From the NCBI GenBank assembly GCA_947179485.1, contig OX359245.1, forward strand, positions 23,051,067 through 23,115,066: a stretch of DNA of 64,000 bases. The letters run 5' to 3'. This document shows positions 12,599 to 24,860 of this stretch, in pieces. Numbering within the stretch: position 1 is the stretch's first letter; each line of letters begins with the position of its first letter. Position numbers and translations under genes: made by a program. The notes under the pieces were generated by a model, which worked only from the letters and a program-made list of their open reading frames with translations, was not told where the DNA came from and did no database searches. This DNA is from Allacma fusca (Eukaryota; Arthropoda; Collembola; Symphypleona; Sminthuridae).

Positions 12599-15242
12599 TC
12601 ACAAAATAGGTTGTTAATTTCGTATTTTATAAATTTCACGATATCCTGATTATATTTTAAACTTCTGTAGACAAATTCATTTAGCTATTTCAAGTAATAC
12701 CAAATCATGTGGTAGTTGAATTAACTACGTCTTGTTCCCGAATCTTTTTGTGGGAGATAAGGCGTACAAGAAGAGTTATAGTGCAGGTAGAATACTCAGT
12801 CATGTTCAGGCTAAGGTACAGTATCCGGTAAGGTAATTTCAAAGCCCTGAAGAGAAAAAATGATCTTAAGGAAAACAAATCGTTTCGAGGCTAACCTTCA
12901 GGGAATAAGATTTTCTCATCTAAAAAATCAACTGGGAGTACAAATGAACACGCGGACGGACCTGACTAGCATAATTTTTGCTGAAAATAGTTTTAATGAT
13001 TTAAACGTTCCTGAGGATTTTCGTTGAACATTACATCTTAGAAAATATTTAACGTATTAGATACGCATGAGCTGGGTTTGATTCTAAGAAACCTAGAAAG
13101 AAAATATGGTGCAAGTACTTCAGAGTTTGTCAGGGTGAATTGCGCTTGCTGATGGAACATGATCCAAAATAAATTTCGAAGTGGTTTTGAAACAACGGTG
13201 ATACCGCTTGTCACATCGTTCTCTATGATATACGTTGAACTCAAGCAGCCATCGAAAGCTTTATTTTATGCCTTCATTTAAGGAAATTTCAAACCAACTT
13301 TTAATCAGTATAAACTGAACCTAATGATGATCCTGAAGTATAACGTTGTAGGTAAATTCCTGACTCTGATACTGAAGTCCAAATTGATACTGATTAGCAT
13401 ACATGACCATTTAAGACTTAGAAAACCCTGAAATTTAAGGAATCAGAAAATCGTAAACCTGACACTAAACCTTAATCTGAAGTTGAAACATGCAAACTGA
13501 TAGAAAGTCGTACAAAAGCTCGAACCTGAAACGGAGTAGTTTACCAGCCGCATAACAACGAAGGAACTAACGCCCACCGATCTTTTATCTCTTGGACTAT
13601 TGTCACCCAACTTTGCTTATTCAAGTTAGAAATTTCACTAAAACAATGCAACTTGCCTGGAAGTCTTACGTGAACTGCAATGAATTGAATGGTCACTGAG
13701 CTCGTGGAAAATACGTTCTCAACCCCGAAAAGTCAAAATTTATTGACAGCTTGATATCAAACTTTCGAAACACTTCACGTTGACGTCAGAAATGAATTCG
13801 GGTTTCACGGTGGCCTTGCAATATATAGTTTTCACAACTTTTTGTTGAATTTGTCTCCTTTTTCTGGTAATCCACCAGCTGCATGTAATGATGTATAAAA
13901 ATACTGAGCGTTATTGTATACATCTACTTCAGAATGCATGCAATATATAGATCCCCGGACACAATCAGCAACAAAATTCATTGACTATCAATCAATCTCT
14001 CACTACCTTGTCACGAGCGCTTCGCTTCAATTGCTATTGATTCATCGATCGCAGTTCAGGACTGGTTTTTATTTGGCAGAATAACTGACACACAGCCCAC
14101 TCAGTAGACTTCACCATTGTTTTATTGGATTTTTGCCCTTCAATTTCCTAACTAACCGTTCACTAGATTGTCGATGCTGAATATGTATTCTAGTGGAGTT
14201 CCGAAGTTTTTATCCTTTTGTTGTGCCACTACAATTGTTTTGTAGTTGTGGTTTGATGATTTAAATTTTCAGTACTAAACTACTTTGTTGGTTTCCATTT
14301 TGCCAGATATCAAAATATTCGTTATAATATCCATAGAATTCACCTGTGTATATAAATTATACTACTGGCCCAAACGTTTGAAGAGGAAAACTAGAAATCA
14401 TGCACCCATAAATGTTTCTGCGGCCAAGCTATTTGTACTTCATTTTGAGCATAATTTCTAGCCACGACATGTGGTCTAATAACTTGATGAAAGCTTTAAG
14501 CTATGGTACTTTTCATATATTGTATTCGCAAAAGCTTTTTATAATATTCAAAATATTTATGAAACCAGAATATTAACAATGGTAATATTGTGTTATATTG
14601 GTTATCACATTCCGGTTCTTGTCTTCTCCGAACATTTTCAGCGCAGTCAATTTAGACTTGACTTTTATTTGAATTCCAGATTCGAGTTTTCTAACACCAT
14701 CCTTAGTTTCTATTCTATTAATAAGTTCTTTCCTGTACCCCGCATCTGACCCAACTTTATCATACATCAGATTCGTATCTGCTACTTTGTGCGAATGTTT
14801 TAGTTTTAGCTCCTTCACCGATGCAAACAAAAGTGCTACATATAGGAAAATGATAAACTATTAGTTTGCGCAAAGCGATCCCAATATACCCTCTTACAAT
14901 CACATCACTTTTGAATGCTACTTTCCGCCTCCTATCACTTTGTATACATTTACATTTTGAAAGGAATGTTTTGATATGGGTATTTTAGAACTCTGCTTTA
15001 AACATTTGCATGGTTACAAGACAAAGGTTTGGATATTTCCATTGAGTAGATCATGTTACTTATAATTTGAGTATACGAGATTCATACCTAGACATATTAA
15101 AATAACTGCTGCCTCAAGGTGTACTAATATTACGTAATACTATTACACCACAAAGAATAGAAAAGATGCTGGCTATTTTCCTGTTTAGATTCAAATGATG
15201 TTATATTTTATAGCGATTATTAATTTACTTTAGTGCACTGCC
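12599..15242. other. mostly unassigned; decayed BTB-fragment copies
   Basis: The stretch is AT-rich and largely without signal. Around 14100-14190 and 14337-14370 there are worn segments resembling the BTB exon fragments upstream (words like tagacttcacc and cctgtgtatataaat). A minus-strand ORF at 14573-14830 encodes 85 lysine-rich residues of plausible composition, but I recognise no family and see no splice support. Confidence 0.35.
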
Positions 15243-17007
15243 ATGGAACCCATACCTCCTAAAAAACGCTTTCTTTCAAAAGCTTCGGTGATTCATCACA
15301 ACAAAGGAACAAAACGCCCGATGTTACAACGGGATATAAACGAAACCCAACGAAAACCTTTAGAGGCCTTTCCAGCCGTTCAGAAAGAGTGTGGTGACAA
15401 ATGCAAACAGCCCGGATGTCAATTACTAACGCTTCCAGAAAGGCAACACCTTTACAAAACATTTTTTCTGATGACTGACGATGAAAAGTACATGTTTCAG
15501 TCATTACTTATGTCATGCGAAGACCCTGTTCCTGAACCTGAAAGCAAGACTAGAATGTACTGGAATTACAAACTTCCCATAATATACGCCAAGGTTGATG
15601 TGTGCCAGACAACGTTTAGAAAAACTATAAACGTGTCAGATTCGCAAATTAGCAGAATCCAAAAGCGGATGGTCGAATGCCAAGAGATTTTTCCGCGTAA
15701 CATGCGCGGGAGGCACGACAACCGTCCACATCGTTTGTTGGATGATACAATCAAACTTATTAAGGATCATTTGGAAAGCTATGACGCAGTTGAAAACCAT
15801 TATACCAGAAACAAGTACGACGAAACAGTAACATTTTTACCAGCTCATCACACAATTAAGCAGTTACATCTGGACTATTTGGACGTACATGGTCATGACT
15901 GCCCTGAGTGAATATACATTTCGCACACTAATTCACGGTTTCCACTTCAAAATTGGGAATCCCTACGATGACACCTGTGACACATGTGACTATTTACAAC
16001 TCAGACTTGAAACAGCAGATAATGCCGACGAAAAAACGCAACTACAGCATCAAAAGCAAAGCCATCTAGCAATGGCAGACTTGACTTCAAACACAAGAAA
16101 GCAAGATATGGCAAGAGCAAAAATTGACAGCAATTTTATTGTTTTATCAGTAGATATGCAACAAACCTTTTTCACCCCAAAGCTTACAAACGCTTCGTCA
16201 TTTTATTTACGCAAATTTTGTACATACAATTTGGGAATACACGACGAAAACCAAAACAGAGGCCATATGTTTATATGGAATGAGACTGATGCAAAGAAAG
16301 GAGCTGACGAAGTGGCTTCATGTCTGTACAGATTTGTCTTGACACGTTTTGAACCGACTTGCGCTGAGAGAACGTTAGTGGTATGGACTGATAGATGTGT
16401 CGGACAGAACAATAACTACACTATGCTTGTGTTTTACCGAAAAATCATCCAAGACGGCTACTATTCAAATATTTATCAGAAGTTTGCAATTTCCGGACAT
16501 TCGTACCTGTCTTGCGATACGGACTTCTCATTTATAGAAAGGCAGTTGAAGAAATTCCCTCCAATTACTCCAAATGATTTGCTGATGCCAATACTAAAAG
16601 CTAATTCAGTTGCTCCATTTGAAATTCACAAGATGACACTAGATCATTTTTATGACTTGAAACGTTTAGTTAGCTACTGGAAACGGCCTGTGAATCTTAA
16701 AATTTCCCAATTTCATCTTATATTCCAGCACAGAGCACTACCTAACAGAATTCTTGCAAAACATTCTCACAGCGACACTGAAGATTGGGTAACGTTTGAA
16801 AACAAATTTCGAAATAGACATATCGACCCCATCTATATACCAGAAATATCTGGTTTACTCAAGTATAACGGACTTCTGCCATTAAAAGTCAGCAAACAAA
16901 TCGATTTAACCAAAATGATGAAATTCCTTACAGCAGCTGACAAAGAATTCTTTATTCCGTTTCTTAACATTTCGATGGATCAGGAAACCGTGAATGATGA
17001 GACATAA
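15243..17007 (+). CDS. DUF7869-type transposase-like protein, split by a frame change
   Basis: Two overlapping frames (15243-15911, 222 aa; 15889-17007, 372 aa) read as one protein interrupted near 15900, where the first ends GHDCPE and the second resumes SEYTFRT. The start has a good context (gccATGG). N-terminal Cys motif CGDKCKQPGC is followed by a helical region, then a CDTCD zinc-like motif at about residue 30 of the second frame. Next come candidate RNase H-fold acidic residues in VDMQQ, WTDRCVGQNN and SCDTDFSFIE. This layout matches the DUF7869 proteins that are repeated many times in arthropod and cnidarian genomes and are probably transposon-derived. The shift may be a real mutation, a short unseen intron, or a sequence error. 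No flanking inverted repeats were found. Confidence 0.65.
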
Positions 17008-17592
17008 AATTAAGTGAATAAGTTAGTGATGAAATCAAGTAAATTGGTTTAAAATGTATTGAGGCCTAGTTATGGAGTGAAAATTGTTGTTACTATTTGT
17101 TACGTTTACTTTTAATCATTATATTGTCATCACAATTGTTTATATAAGTATGAATTGGTTGCTGCACTTCTAGTTTCAAATATTTGTCAATATGGTTTAA
17201 CGATTTGTTAATTATTAGTTCGTTACACTAGTTCGTTTACATATGAAGAGATACTTGTTGATACTTGTTACATGTAGTTGAAGCGTTTTACACCTTATGG
17301 AATCAGGTTTATTCATATGTGATTTATTAAATTTAGTCTATGTACATGCAGTAAATTCCAGTATTGTATTCGGTATTATACACTGCTGTTATCAATGTTA
17401 AGGTGTATTTTCCATGAATTGCAATTTGTTTGTGACAACTTATTTTGCTATTAAATGCTGTAATTTTGATTTTAAATGTTAAAACATTTATGCATTTATC
17501 AGTATACTCAAAATTAATATTTCGTTTTTATGAAACTGAATGATGGACGCGTAAATGATTAGGAGTTTGCTGCTGATTTATTATTATTTTAG
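17008..17592. other. AT-rich stretch between two ORFs
   Basis: It has no coding signal. It ends in a splice-acceptor-like TTATTATTTTAG just before the next ORF, so it may be an intron or intergenic DNA. Confidence 0.4.
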
Positions 17593-17985
17593 GTGAAAAT
17601 GTCAATACCGGTTGTAATATCCAAACGTCGTCGAAACACCAATCGCTTTGGCTTTGCAAACAAAACCAATTTGCATTACCTTGTTAGCGGAAGATCGGAA
17701 GACGACTTCGAAATTATGGCACAACGTTATCCATGGTTGCGTTTTTCAAAACGTTATCTAAATACGAATTGGTTACCATACTATATGATACAAATGTGTT
17801 CGTTCTCCCCTGGTAATGGGTTGGGTCGGTGTAATCAGGGAGATACCGATCCCATTCCATACACTCCCAAACGTTTATACGGGTTTCATCACAAGAGTCA
17901 GCCACAACTTTATGCTGGTCATGTTTCTAACGGGGGTATAAAATTTGTTTCCGAAGCCGGTACTATATATGGTTTTCAATCTTAG
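17593..17985 (+). CDS. unassigned 130-residue ORF
   Basis: The frame opens after an acceptor-like TTATTATTTTAG, with ATG GTG-proximal at 17599. It encodes a basic, Tyr/Gly-rich product with SKRRRNTNRFGF near the start, a central YPWLRFSKRY, one pair of Cys (CSFSPGNGLGRC) and a C-terminal GTIYGFQS. No signal peptide, membrane segment or known domain is visible. Base composition is less AT-rich than its surroundings, as expected of coding DNA. It could be a last exon of a host gene or a second product of the element carrying the DUF7869 protein. Confidence 0.4.
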   Translation: MKMSIPVVISKRRRNTNRFGFANKTNLHYLVSGRSEDDFEIMAQRYPWLRFSKRYLNTNWLPYYMIQMCSFSPGNGLGRCNQGDTDPIPYTPKRLYGFHHKSQPQLYAGHVSNGGIKFVSEAGTIYGFQS

Positions 17986-18061
17986 AAGACGTTAATTTAG
18001 ATTTAACCATTTACATTTAGTTAGCACAGTATTTTTAGTTCCGTTTTTTCATCTCCAGGAT

Positions 18062-18400
18062 ACTGTTGTTGTTATTTGTTGTTATTATGTTATTTGGTAT
18101 TATGTTATTTGTTATTATGTTATTTGGTATTATGGTATTTGTTATTATGTTATTTGGTATTATGTTATTTGGTATTATGGTATTTGTTATTATGTTATTT
18201 GGTATTATGTTATTTGGTATTATGTTTTTTGACATTATGGTATTTGTTATTATGTTATTTGACATTATGTTATTTGGTTTTATGTTATTTGGTATTATGT
18301 TATGTTATATTATTTGGTTTTATGTTATGTTATATTATTTGGTTTTATGTTATGTTATATTATTTGGTTTTATGTTATTTGGTATTATGTTATGTTATAT
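18062..18400. repeat. AT-rich minisatellite
   Basis: Tandem tattatgttatttggt-type units of about 15-16 bp. They expand near 18300-18380 into longer units containing tatgttatattatttggttt. Frames on both strands are open only because of the repeat. Confidence 0.9.
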
Positions 18401-18549
18401 TATTGTCTTTAATTGCACTGTGAATATTATGGTTAAATATAAAATGAAAGTTTGAATGTTTTGCTATTGTTTTGTGTATGAAAATTAAATAGTATTTGAC
18501 TTTAAAGTGTTGCTAGAAATATAAAATAATCCTGAAAGATCATATCAGA

Positions 18550-18760
18550 ATTCCCCTGCTGAATTTTATATCCTTACGGTTTTTTACAACCAATCTACAA
18601 ATCCGTTTTCGTAACCAGTATCCATGAAACAAGCCAAGAAATTTTAAAATCCCTGGAAAAAGTAGGTTAACGAATTTAAAACCCCTACTCATTGAGATTT
18701 TCCCTGTCAGAAATATTTTTTCTCTAGTGCAAATCTTCCTCTCTTCCACAAAATCACTGC
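18550..18760 (-). mobile_element. worn fragment of the cagggg/gggaag MITE family (copy A4)
   Basis: Read on the minus strand, it contains GGAAGATTTGC, AAATATTTCTGACAGGGAAA and ATCCCTGG-type words shared with the copies at 20490-20940, 56287-56672 and 58879-59240. Termini are missing. Confidence 0.4.
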
Positions 18761-19530
18761 CCTACATTATTCATACATGGGGAGGACCAAGCCTACATAT
18801 AAACCTACTTATTCTACACCAAGTTAAAGACGAGTTAAAGACATACTATGGTCCTCTTAGAATCTATCCCTCGAATTCCGGGTCTATGGGACCTATGGGG
18901 GTCAACTATATTTGTGTCTACTAAGTTTTATTAAAATAACAATAATTTTCAGGATGGTTAGATTTGAAGCAAACATTTTGCGGCACCCTGTACACTAAAT
19001 GGACGTCGGGACTGGTGTATCAAGTTTCACGAATGTTGTTCGAGACCCTGGACAGTGGTTTGCATGTTTTGTAGGTAGCGTCGTTAAAATACAAAAGCCA
19101 CGGATACGAGCAGCTTAATATTGTTTGATTTGCTTGTTAAATAATCTGATTTTTGAAAAATTGAATAACGATTATTTTACTATGATTGAATAAAAATGAT
19201 TTATCTTTAATACGAAAAAAAGACTCATAATATATTACATTCATCTTTGAAATTATTAATTCGAAGTGAAAAAATCATTTTTCCCTATATTAATCGAAGT
19301 TTGTGTACAAAACTAGTTTTAAATACTGTACATTACTTTATTTTGTACATTATTTATTTTCAACCACCCTCGGACTTCGGAACTGTTCCGGATATATATT
19401 GCATACAAATATTCGGAAAATGTGCAAACATACACAAAAAACTGCGTATATTTATGCATAAATGTTGGATATGTGCCCAGCTTTGGACTAGTTTTATATT
19501 CCAAGCTCAATGTCCACTGATCCTGTCGCA
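18761..19530. other. no recognisable feature
   Basis: Unique-looking sequence. The N-terminal part of a long ORF starting at 19247 has no family signature. Confidence 0.4.
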
Positions 19531-20055
19531 AAATATCACGGATATATTAGTTAAAACCAGAGAGATGTACACTGAAGCTGATTTACTCAAGGTACTAAAT
19601 ACCAGTAACAACGCGTTATATAAGCATGTATATGGAGGAGTAGCTCGTAAAGAATATCTCAAACTAAATGTAAATAATATATATAAGAGCTTAATTTTGC
19701 AGCTTAGAGTTAGCGCTAAACGATTCTGCTATAGAAACCTTCGGGTTGACTTTGAAGAAAATGATTGCCCCTTATGTAACCAATTCGTGTTACTCACTTT
19801 AGAACACTTTATTTTCAACTGTAAATCCACAGTTGCTTATCGGATAAAATACAACCTACTGCAATTGTCTAGAAGGAGATACTTGGAAACTCCTCAGAGT
19901 ATTGAGTTATTCTGATGAATATGTCATTAAAAATTTCTGCATTTTTATAATTACATGTATAAAACATTACTGTAATCAACTTCATGATGGGTAAGTCCCA
20001 AGTGAAATAAATCTTAGCCCTTGATTGGCTAAAATGATGATGATTTTTTTATCCT
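19530..20055 (+). mobile_element. LINE 3' fragment
   Basis: The open frame to 19915 ends in the Cys/His tail typical of non-LTR retrotransposon ORF2 proteins: CPLCNQFVLLTLEHFIFNC. The downstream sequence closes with attggctaaaatgatgatgat, a short-repeat tail like those of some LINE clades. It is strongly 5'-truncated, so no RT core is present. The clade is not resolved. Confidence 0.55.
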
Positions 20056-20481
20056 CGAAAAATGCAGTCTACATACAATTGCCTTTAGAACATTTACAAA
20101 TGTGATAATAACCTGCAATTTTTCAAACTTGTAGGCATTCATGTAAGGTATGGGCCCAGCTTTGTGTTAGAAATTTGAGTAAACTGACTAATAATTACAA
20201 GTGTATAATATAATAAGTCTCATAACAGTAAGTGAAATGGCTGCATAATACTGATTTTTTCTCTGGCTTATGGCCTTGTCGTGAATTTTTTTCGCTTTGA
20301 TTTAATTCTTCAATGATTTCGTCTACTTCTTCGCTCATGTTGCAAACTTAGTTTCAATTCAAACACACTTAAAGTTCATGCTAATTATTTCTAAATTATG
20401 ACGTGTTTCTAATTATCAAATAAAAACCGTTGCACTTTGGCTCTCATCTATAATTTACTGCACAAGCCTTGTTGACAATTT
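20056..20481. other. no recognisable feature
   Basis: AT-rich spacer between the LINE tail and the MITE block. Nothing supported. Confidence 0.4.
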
Positions 20482-20489
20482 GCTAAACA

Positions 20490-20940
20490 CTGCGGTCGGA
20501 TTTATGTAGGAAGACGGGAAGAATCTTCCCGGGGAAAATTTTTTCAGCAGGGAAATTTTCAAACGGGATTGCAAACAGGCACTTTCAAATCTGTTGACCT
20601 TTTGTTTGGCAGGGATTTTCAAAATTGTTGAGGTGTTTTATGAAAAACAATTTTTGTCAGCAGGGATTTTTGAAATCGTTGAGGTGTTTCACTGAAAATA
20701 TTTTTTGTCAACAGGGATTTTCGACATTGTTGAGGTGATTTACGAAAATGAATTTTGGTCAACAGGGATTTTCAAATTTGTTGACCTTTTTTTCAGCAGG
20801 GATTTTTGAATTTGTTGGGGTGTATTACAAAAATTGTTTTGTCAACAGGGAGTTTTAAACTTGCTTCGAACAGGGAAATCTTGACCAGCAGCGAAAATGA
20901 AAAAAATCTTCCAGGGAGATTTACAAAAATCCGACCCCTG
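20490..20940. mobile_element. hAT-type MITE of family A (copy A1), TSD GCTAAACA
   Basis: The ends CTGCGGTCGGATTT and AAATCCGACCCCTG are inverted repeats. The duplication GCTAAACA lies at 20482-20489 and 20941-20948. The body repeats cagcagggatttt...gttgaggtgttt words in one direction. Relatives occur at 56287-56672 and 58879-59240. 451 bp. Confidence 0.85.
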
Positions 20941-20948
20941 GCTAAACA

Positions 20949-21590
20949 TAAGGCTTCCATCCGACCGGATAAATCGAATATCCGATCAGAATCCGATCCG
21001 AACCGAAATTTTCGGATAAATTTTCTTATTATCCGATCCGACCGTTACGGATCGGATAAAAATTTTATTCATCCGTATCCGATACGAAAATGTTGGATCG
21101 GATATGTGCATTATCCGATCCGACCCGCGGATATCCGAAATTATCCGAATTGATACCATTGGATGATGAAAAAGGTATTAGGAATTTTCACTGCAAAAAT
21201 GCATTCGCTTTTTACTACATCACAATATTAATCATTTTTGCATAAACAGAATATGAAGCACAGAATTAATAAGAAAACACGTAAAAAGAGGCAAAGTTAC
21301 TTCTTGGACAAATTGTTGTTGCACACTTCGTTCTTTTATTCGCTCGAACGCGCTAAAAATTTGAATTTCGGATATCCGTCGGATTATCCGATATTTATTA
21401 TTTGTGATCCGAACCGATCGGATAAAGTAGTTTCCAAATCGGATCCGATCCGAATCCGATGACCGTATAAGGGGTACGTATCCGATCCGATCGGATTGTG
21501 TTCGGACCGGATAAGTAGTGCATCCGATCCGAAATTTCGGATATCCGATCTTCGGATATCCGCGGATCATCCGATCGGATGGAAGCCTTA
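20949..21590. mobile_element. hAT-type MITE, ccgatccgat-rich, TSD GCTAAACA
   Basis: The ends TAAGGCTTCCATCCGA and TCGGATGGAAGCCTTA are near-perfect inverted repeats. GCTAAACA flanks it at 20941-20948 and 21591-21598. Both subterminal zones are dense arrays of CCGATCCGA/GGATCGGAT words facing each other around a short AT-rich core (about 21170-21350). It abuts copy A1 and shares its target duplication. Confidence 0.9.
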
Positions 21591-21730
21591 GCTAAACACT
21601 TATGCTTACCGCAAACATTTCTCAACCTCACTGTTCTTCCCAACCCAAGTGCCCTTGTAAATATTGTATGCAGAAAGGTTTTATTCACGTGTGGTTTGGA
21701 TTTTATTGACGGAAATAAATACCTGCAAAT

Positions 21731-21946
21731 TACCTGAAATGTCAAGTTCGGATTAAGGTAATTTATATACCGCGACCCGAACTTGGACCCGATAAAATGT
21801 TCAGGTATTTTATTTTACCCGAACTTGACAGTAACCCGACCTGAATTTTCAGGTGCGGATCTTACATTAACCCGCACTCGACCCGATAATCTAGTACTTA
21901 ATTTTAGGTAACCCGAACCCGACCAGACGGGTATTTCTCAGGTACT
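21731..21946. mobile_element. small MITE-like repeat, aacccgacccg-rich
   Basis: TACCTGA at the left is mirrored by TCAGGTA at the right. The interior is built of CCCGAACTTG/AACCCGAC words in both orientations. No matching target duplication was found, so borders are tentative. Confidence 0.45.
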
Positions 21947-22102
21947 CCGGGGAGAAGTAAGCAGTGGTCGTCATGGGAATGGGTGATGGGGGAACATTTC
22001 TCTCGCCAAAGACCAAACAAGTATACAATATGTAAGTGTACATTCAATCAATCACTCATCACATCAACAGCATTATATAATTAAGCAAAGTATCAAAGAT
22101 TC

Positions 22103-22929
22103 TAGCCTATCCTACATGTAGGCATACTTGTAGGCCTATTTATAGGGTGCAAGCTATTTTCAGAAAAAATTATAGGCAAAATAGGGTGCACTGGTTTTTG
22201 CAGAAAAAATGCCTATAAATAGAAAATGCACGCCTGCATACACGCGGTCATATAGGCAAATATGTAGGCAGCACGAGAACACGCTTGTATGAAGGCAAAT
22301 ATATAGGATGTATATATGTACATAACTATTGTCACATTATGGAAGCCTTCTCTCGATGCAAATAATAACGATTTTTAAACGTTGAAATATCAGGGTACTG
22401 CAGGGACATGTGAGATTTCCCATTCAAAATAATATCCATACATAACTAAGTACATGAACATGTATTGTATGTGATTGCTCGATGGCTTATACTTATTGTA
22501 ACGTGCAATAGGCCCGATCAATACGAGGTTTCACATAATGCATAAGTAACATTAATTTTGAAGAAGTACTCAAAATCAGTTTGTTTAAATATATGATGTA
22601 ACAAACAATTGCGAGTGTTTGCTGAATAGTTGTTGCATATGACAGATGGCCTAAATTTTTTCTAAATTAATGTTATGTGTCCAAAATAAATTTACTAAAA
22701 TAAAACAGCAAAATGTAATTTGTGAATTTCAATAAAAATATAATTTAATTCTGCAGTATAGGGTCACATGTAGGAAGGGCATATGACTTTCCGTATCCCT
22801 ATATAGGCAGAAATGTAGGCAGCCGCAAATGCCTACTTGTAGGGAAGGATATAGGCCCTACAATTGCACAAATAGGGGAGAAGGAAGGTCCCTTCTAAAC
22901 TAAATGTATAGGTAGGGTGTAGGATAGGC
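22103..22929. mobile_element. MITE, taggc/tatagg-rich
   Basis: GCCTATCCTACA at the left is mirrored by TGTAGGATAGGC at the right. Subterminal zones repeat tataggcaaa and tgtaggca words. The core (about 22330-22740) is ordinary AT-rich DNA. No exact target duplication is visible. About 827 bp. Confidence 0.65.
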
Positions 22930-22955
22930 AAAATCAGTTTAGCATCTTTGCAAAG

Positions 22956-23482
22956 CAGGGTTGGGGGTTTTTTTGGTTTTTTTCAAAAAAACCAAACAAC
23001 CAGGTTTTTTTGGTTTAAACCGGGTTTTTTTGGTTTAAACCAGGTTTTTTTGGTTTAAACAAATTTTCAATCCAAAACATTCATTAATATGCAAAAACAT
23101 GTGAATTTGAACAAATTTACTTATTTCCCAAACTCAATAAGTATCACAAAGCATTAAATATTTAATAATTTACATATAATTTTAACGATAACTTTGCAGC
23201 ATAAACACAAGTTTGGCATTTTTCATTTTACAAACGATTCCGAATTTCTAAATGTACAAGACTAAAGGCTAATAGTATTATTTACTTCACTAAAGTTTAA
23301 CCATACAATATCACAGTAACTGCACAAGTTTTGTGCACGACGAAATATAAGCATTTTGGATTGAAAATAATAAAATTTTAGGTGTTTGGTTTAAACCATT
23401 GGTTTTTATAAAAAAACCGTTTGGTTTAAACCATGGTTTAAACCATGGTTTAAATCATTTGGTTTAAACCAAACCAACCCTG
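22956..23482. mobile_element. hAT-type MITE, ggtttaaacc-rich, TSD TTGCAAAG
   Basis: The ends are CAGGGTTGG and CCAACCCTG. An exact 8-bp duplication TTGCAAAG lies at 22948-22955 and 23483-23490. The ends are arrays of GGTTTAAACC/TTTTTTTGGTTT words around a plain AT-rich core. 527 bp. Confidence 0.92.
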
Positions 23483-23737
23483 TTGCAAAGTATACTTACA
23501 ATGTAGTAACCGTGTAACCAAATATACTATTGTGCAAGGAAGCATTGCTCCCTCTAACGTTATACTCGAGGCGAGTTTAATTAAGAGCAGATACGAAAAC
23601 GACTAGATTACCTACAAACAACCCAGACAGCTAATTTTAGTTAATCGTACCTTCGTCCAGAGGGTACTTACGAAGCGTAATTATCAAAATCGTTCATAAA
23701 CCAACAATTGACTAATTCATGGCTATAAAATAGGGAC

Positions 23738-24393
23738 CAGAGCTTCTGTTGGGGACAAAATTCCTGTCCCGTCCCCGTCCCGATATTTTTTCAAAAACTT
23801 TGTCCCCAGTCCCGTCCGGACAATCGGGACACGGTGACAAAATCCATGTCCCCGTCCCGTCCCCAAAAACTTCAAAAATCGTTATCCCCTGTCCCGTCCC
23901 GAAAGTCGGGACATGGGGACGAAAACCTTGTCCCCGTCGCGTCCTCAAAAGTTTTAAAAAACGTTGTCCCCGGTACGCGACATGTGAACAAAATTCTTGT
24001 TCGGTCTCGAAAATTACTAAAAACAGTTGTAGACATTCTCTTACCAAAAATCGGAACATGAGGAAAACTTCTTTCAAAAAATATTTGTCCAAAAACATAG
24101 AAAACACAATTTTTGTTGTCCCCGTCCCATCCCGAATACAATGGGGACAATTTGTTTTGTCCCCGTCCCGTCCCGAATACAATGGGGACAATTTTTTTTC
24201 CCCGTCCCGTCCCGATTAAAATGGGGACAATATTTTTTGTCCCCGTCCCGTCCCGATTATAATGGGGACAATTTTTTTTGTCCCCGTCGCGTCCCGAATA
24301 CGACATGGGGACAATTATTTTGTCCCCGGGGACGTCCCGTCCCGGTCCGTCCAGTGTCTCGACGGGACGTCCCTGTCCCCGGCAGAAGCTCTG
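23738..24393. mobile_element. hAT-type MITE, gtcccgtcccg-rich, TSD ATAGGGAC
   Basis: The ends CAGAGCTTCTG and CAGAAGCTCTG are inverted repeats. An exact 8-bp duplication ATAGGGAC lies at 23730-23737 and 24394-24401. Nearly the whole body is tandem CCCGTCCC...GGGGACAA units. The long frames on both strands here come from the repeat and are not genes. 656 bp. Confidence 0.92.
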
Positions 24394-24401
24394 ATAGGGA
24401 C

Positions 24402-24860
24402 TAACGCCGACGTAACGATAACGGAAGGTGAACAAACTCTGGTCACCTGTAGAATTTTATGGAGAGGAGTGCTCATTAAAATAATCGCTAAAATAATGAG
24501 CATAAAACTCCTCTCCTTTGTCATAGACCAAACTACTGGACAATTGAGCGCTCTATTTTTCTTAACTAAACGAGTGGTTGAATAAGGAGTACTCTCTTCG
24601 TAAAGCTTCTCTATTAACTAATAAATCTAAGTTTGATCTACAATTAATCCACGCCTTATTCTAGAATTCTATTGACACCAATAGTTTTACACAAACACAA
24701 GCTTATTCTCATCATTTGCATTCATTCTGCCTGCCACCACAGTGATACTCCTGAATCCCTGATCTCCAAATTAGGACAATTCGAAGCGCAGGTAGAGGGA
24801 ATCATAAATGAACGAATTCAGACACTACTGAATACTTACATGCGCTTCCATTGTAGCATA
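24402..24860. other. unassigned spacer with one hairpin
   Basis: A palindrome at about 24463-24518 (GGAGAGGAGTGCTCATT mirrored by AATGAGCATAAAACTCCTCTCC) is the only structure. No gene seen. Confidence 0.45.

Noticed and set aside
14573-14830. 85-residue Lys-rich minus-strand ORF
   Set aside because: Composition is plausible but there is no family, no splice sites and no conservation evidence.
17593-17985. Neuropeptide precursor reading (SKRYLN, PKRLYGF as cleavage sites)
   Set aside because: There is no signal peptide and the dibasic sites are not followed by a repeated amidation pattern.
18035-18455. Frames of 76-129 residues rich in Leu/Ile/Phe, membrane-like
   Set aside because: Pure product of the AT-rich minisatellite on both strands.
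23749-24435. Several long overlapping frames on both strands
   Set aside because: They are translations of the gtcccg repeat inside a MITE, not genes.
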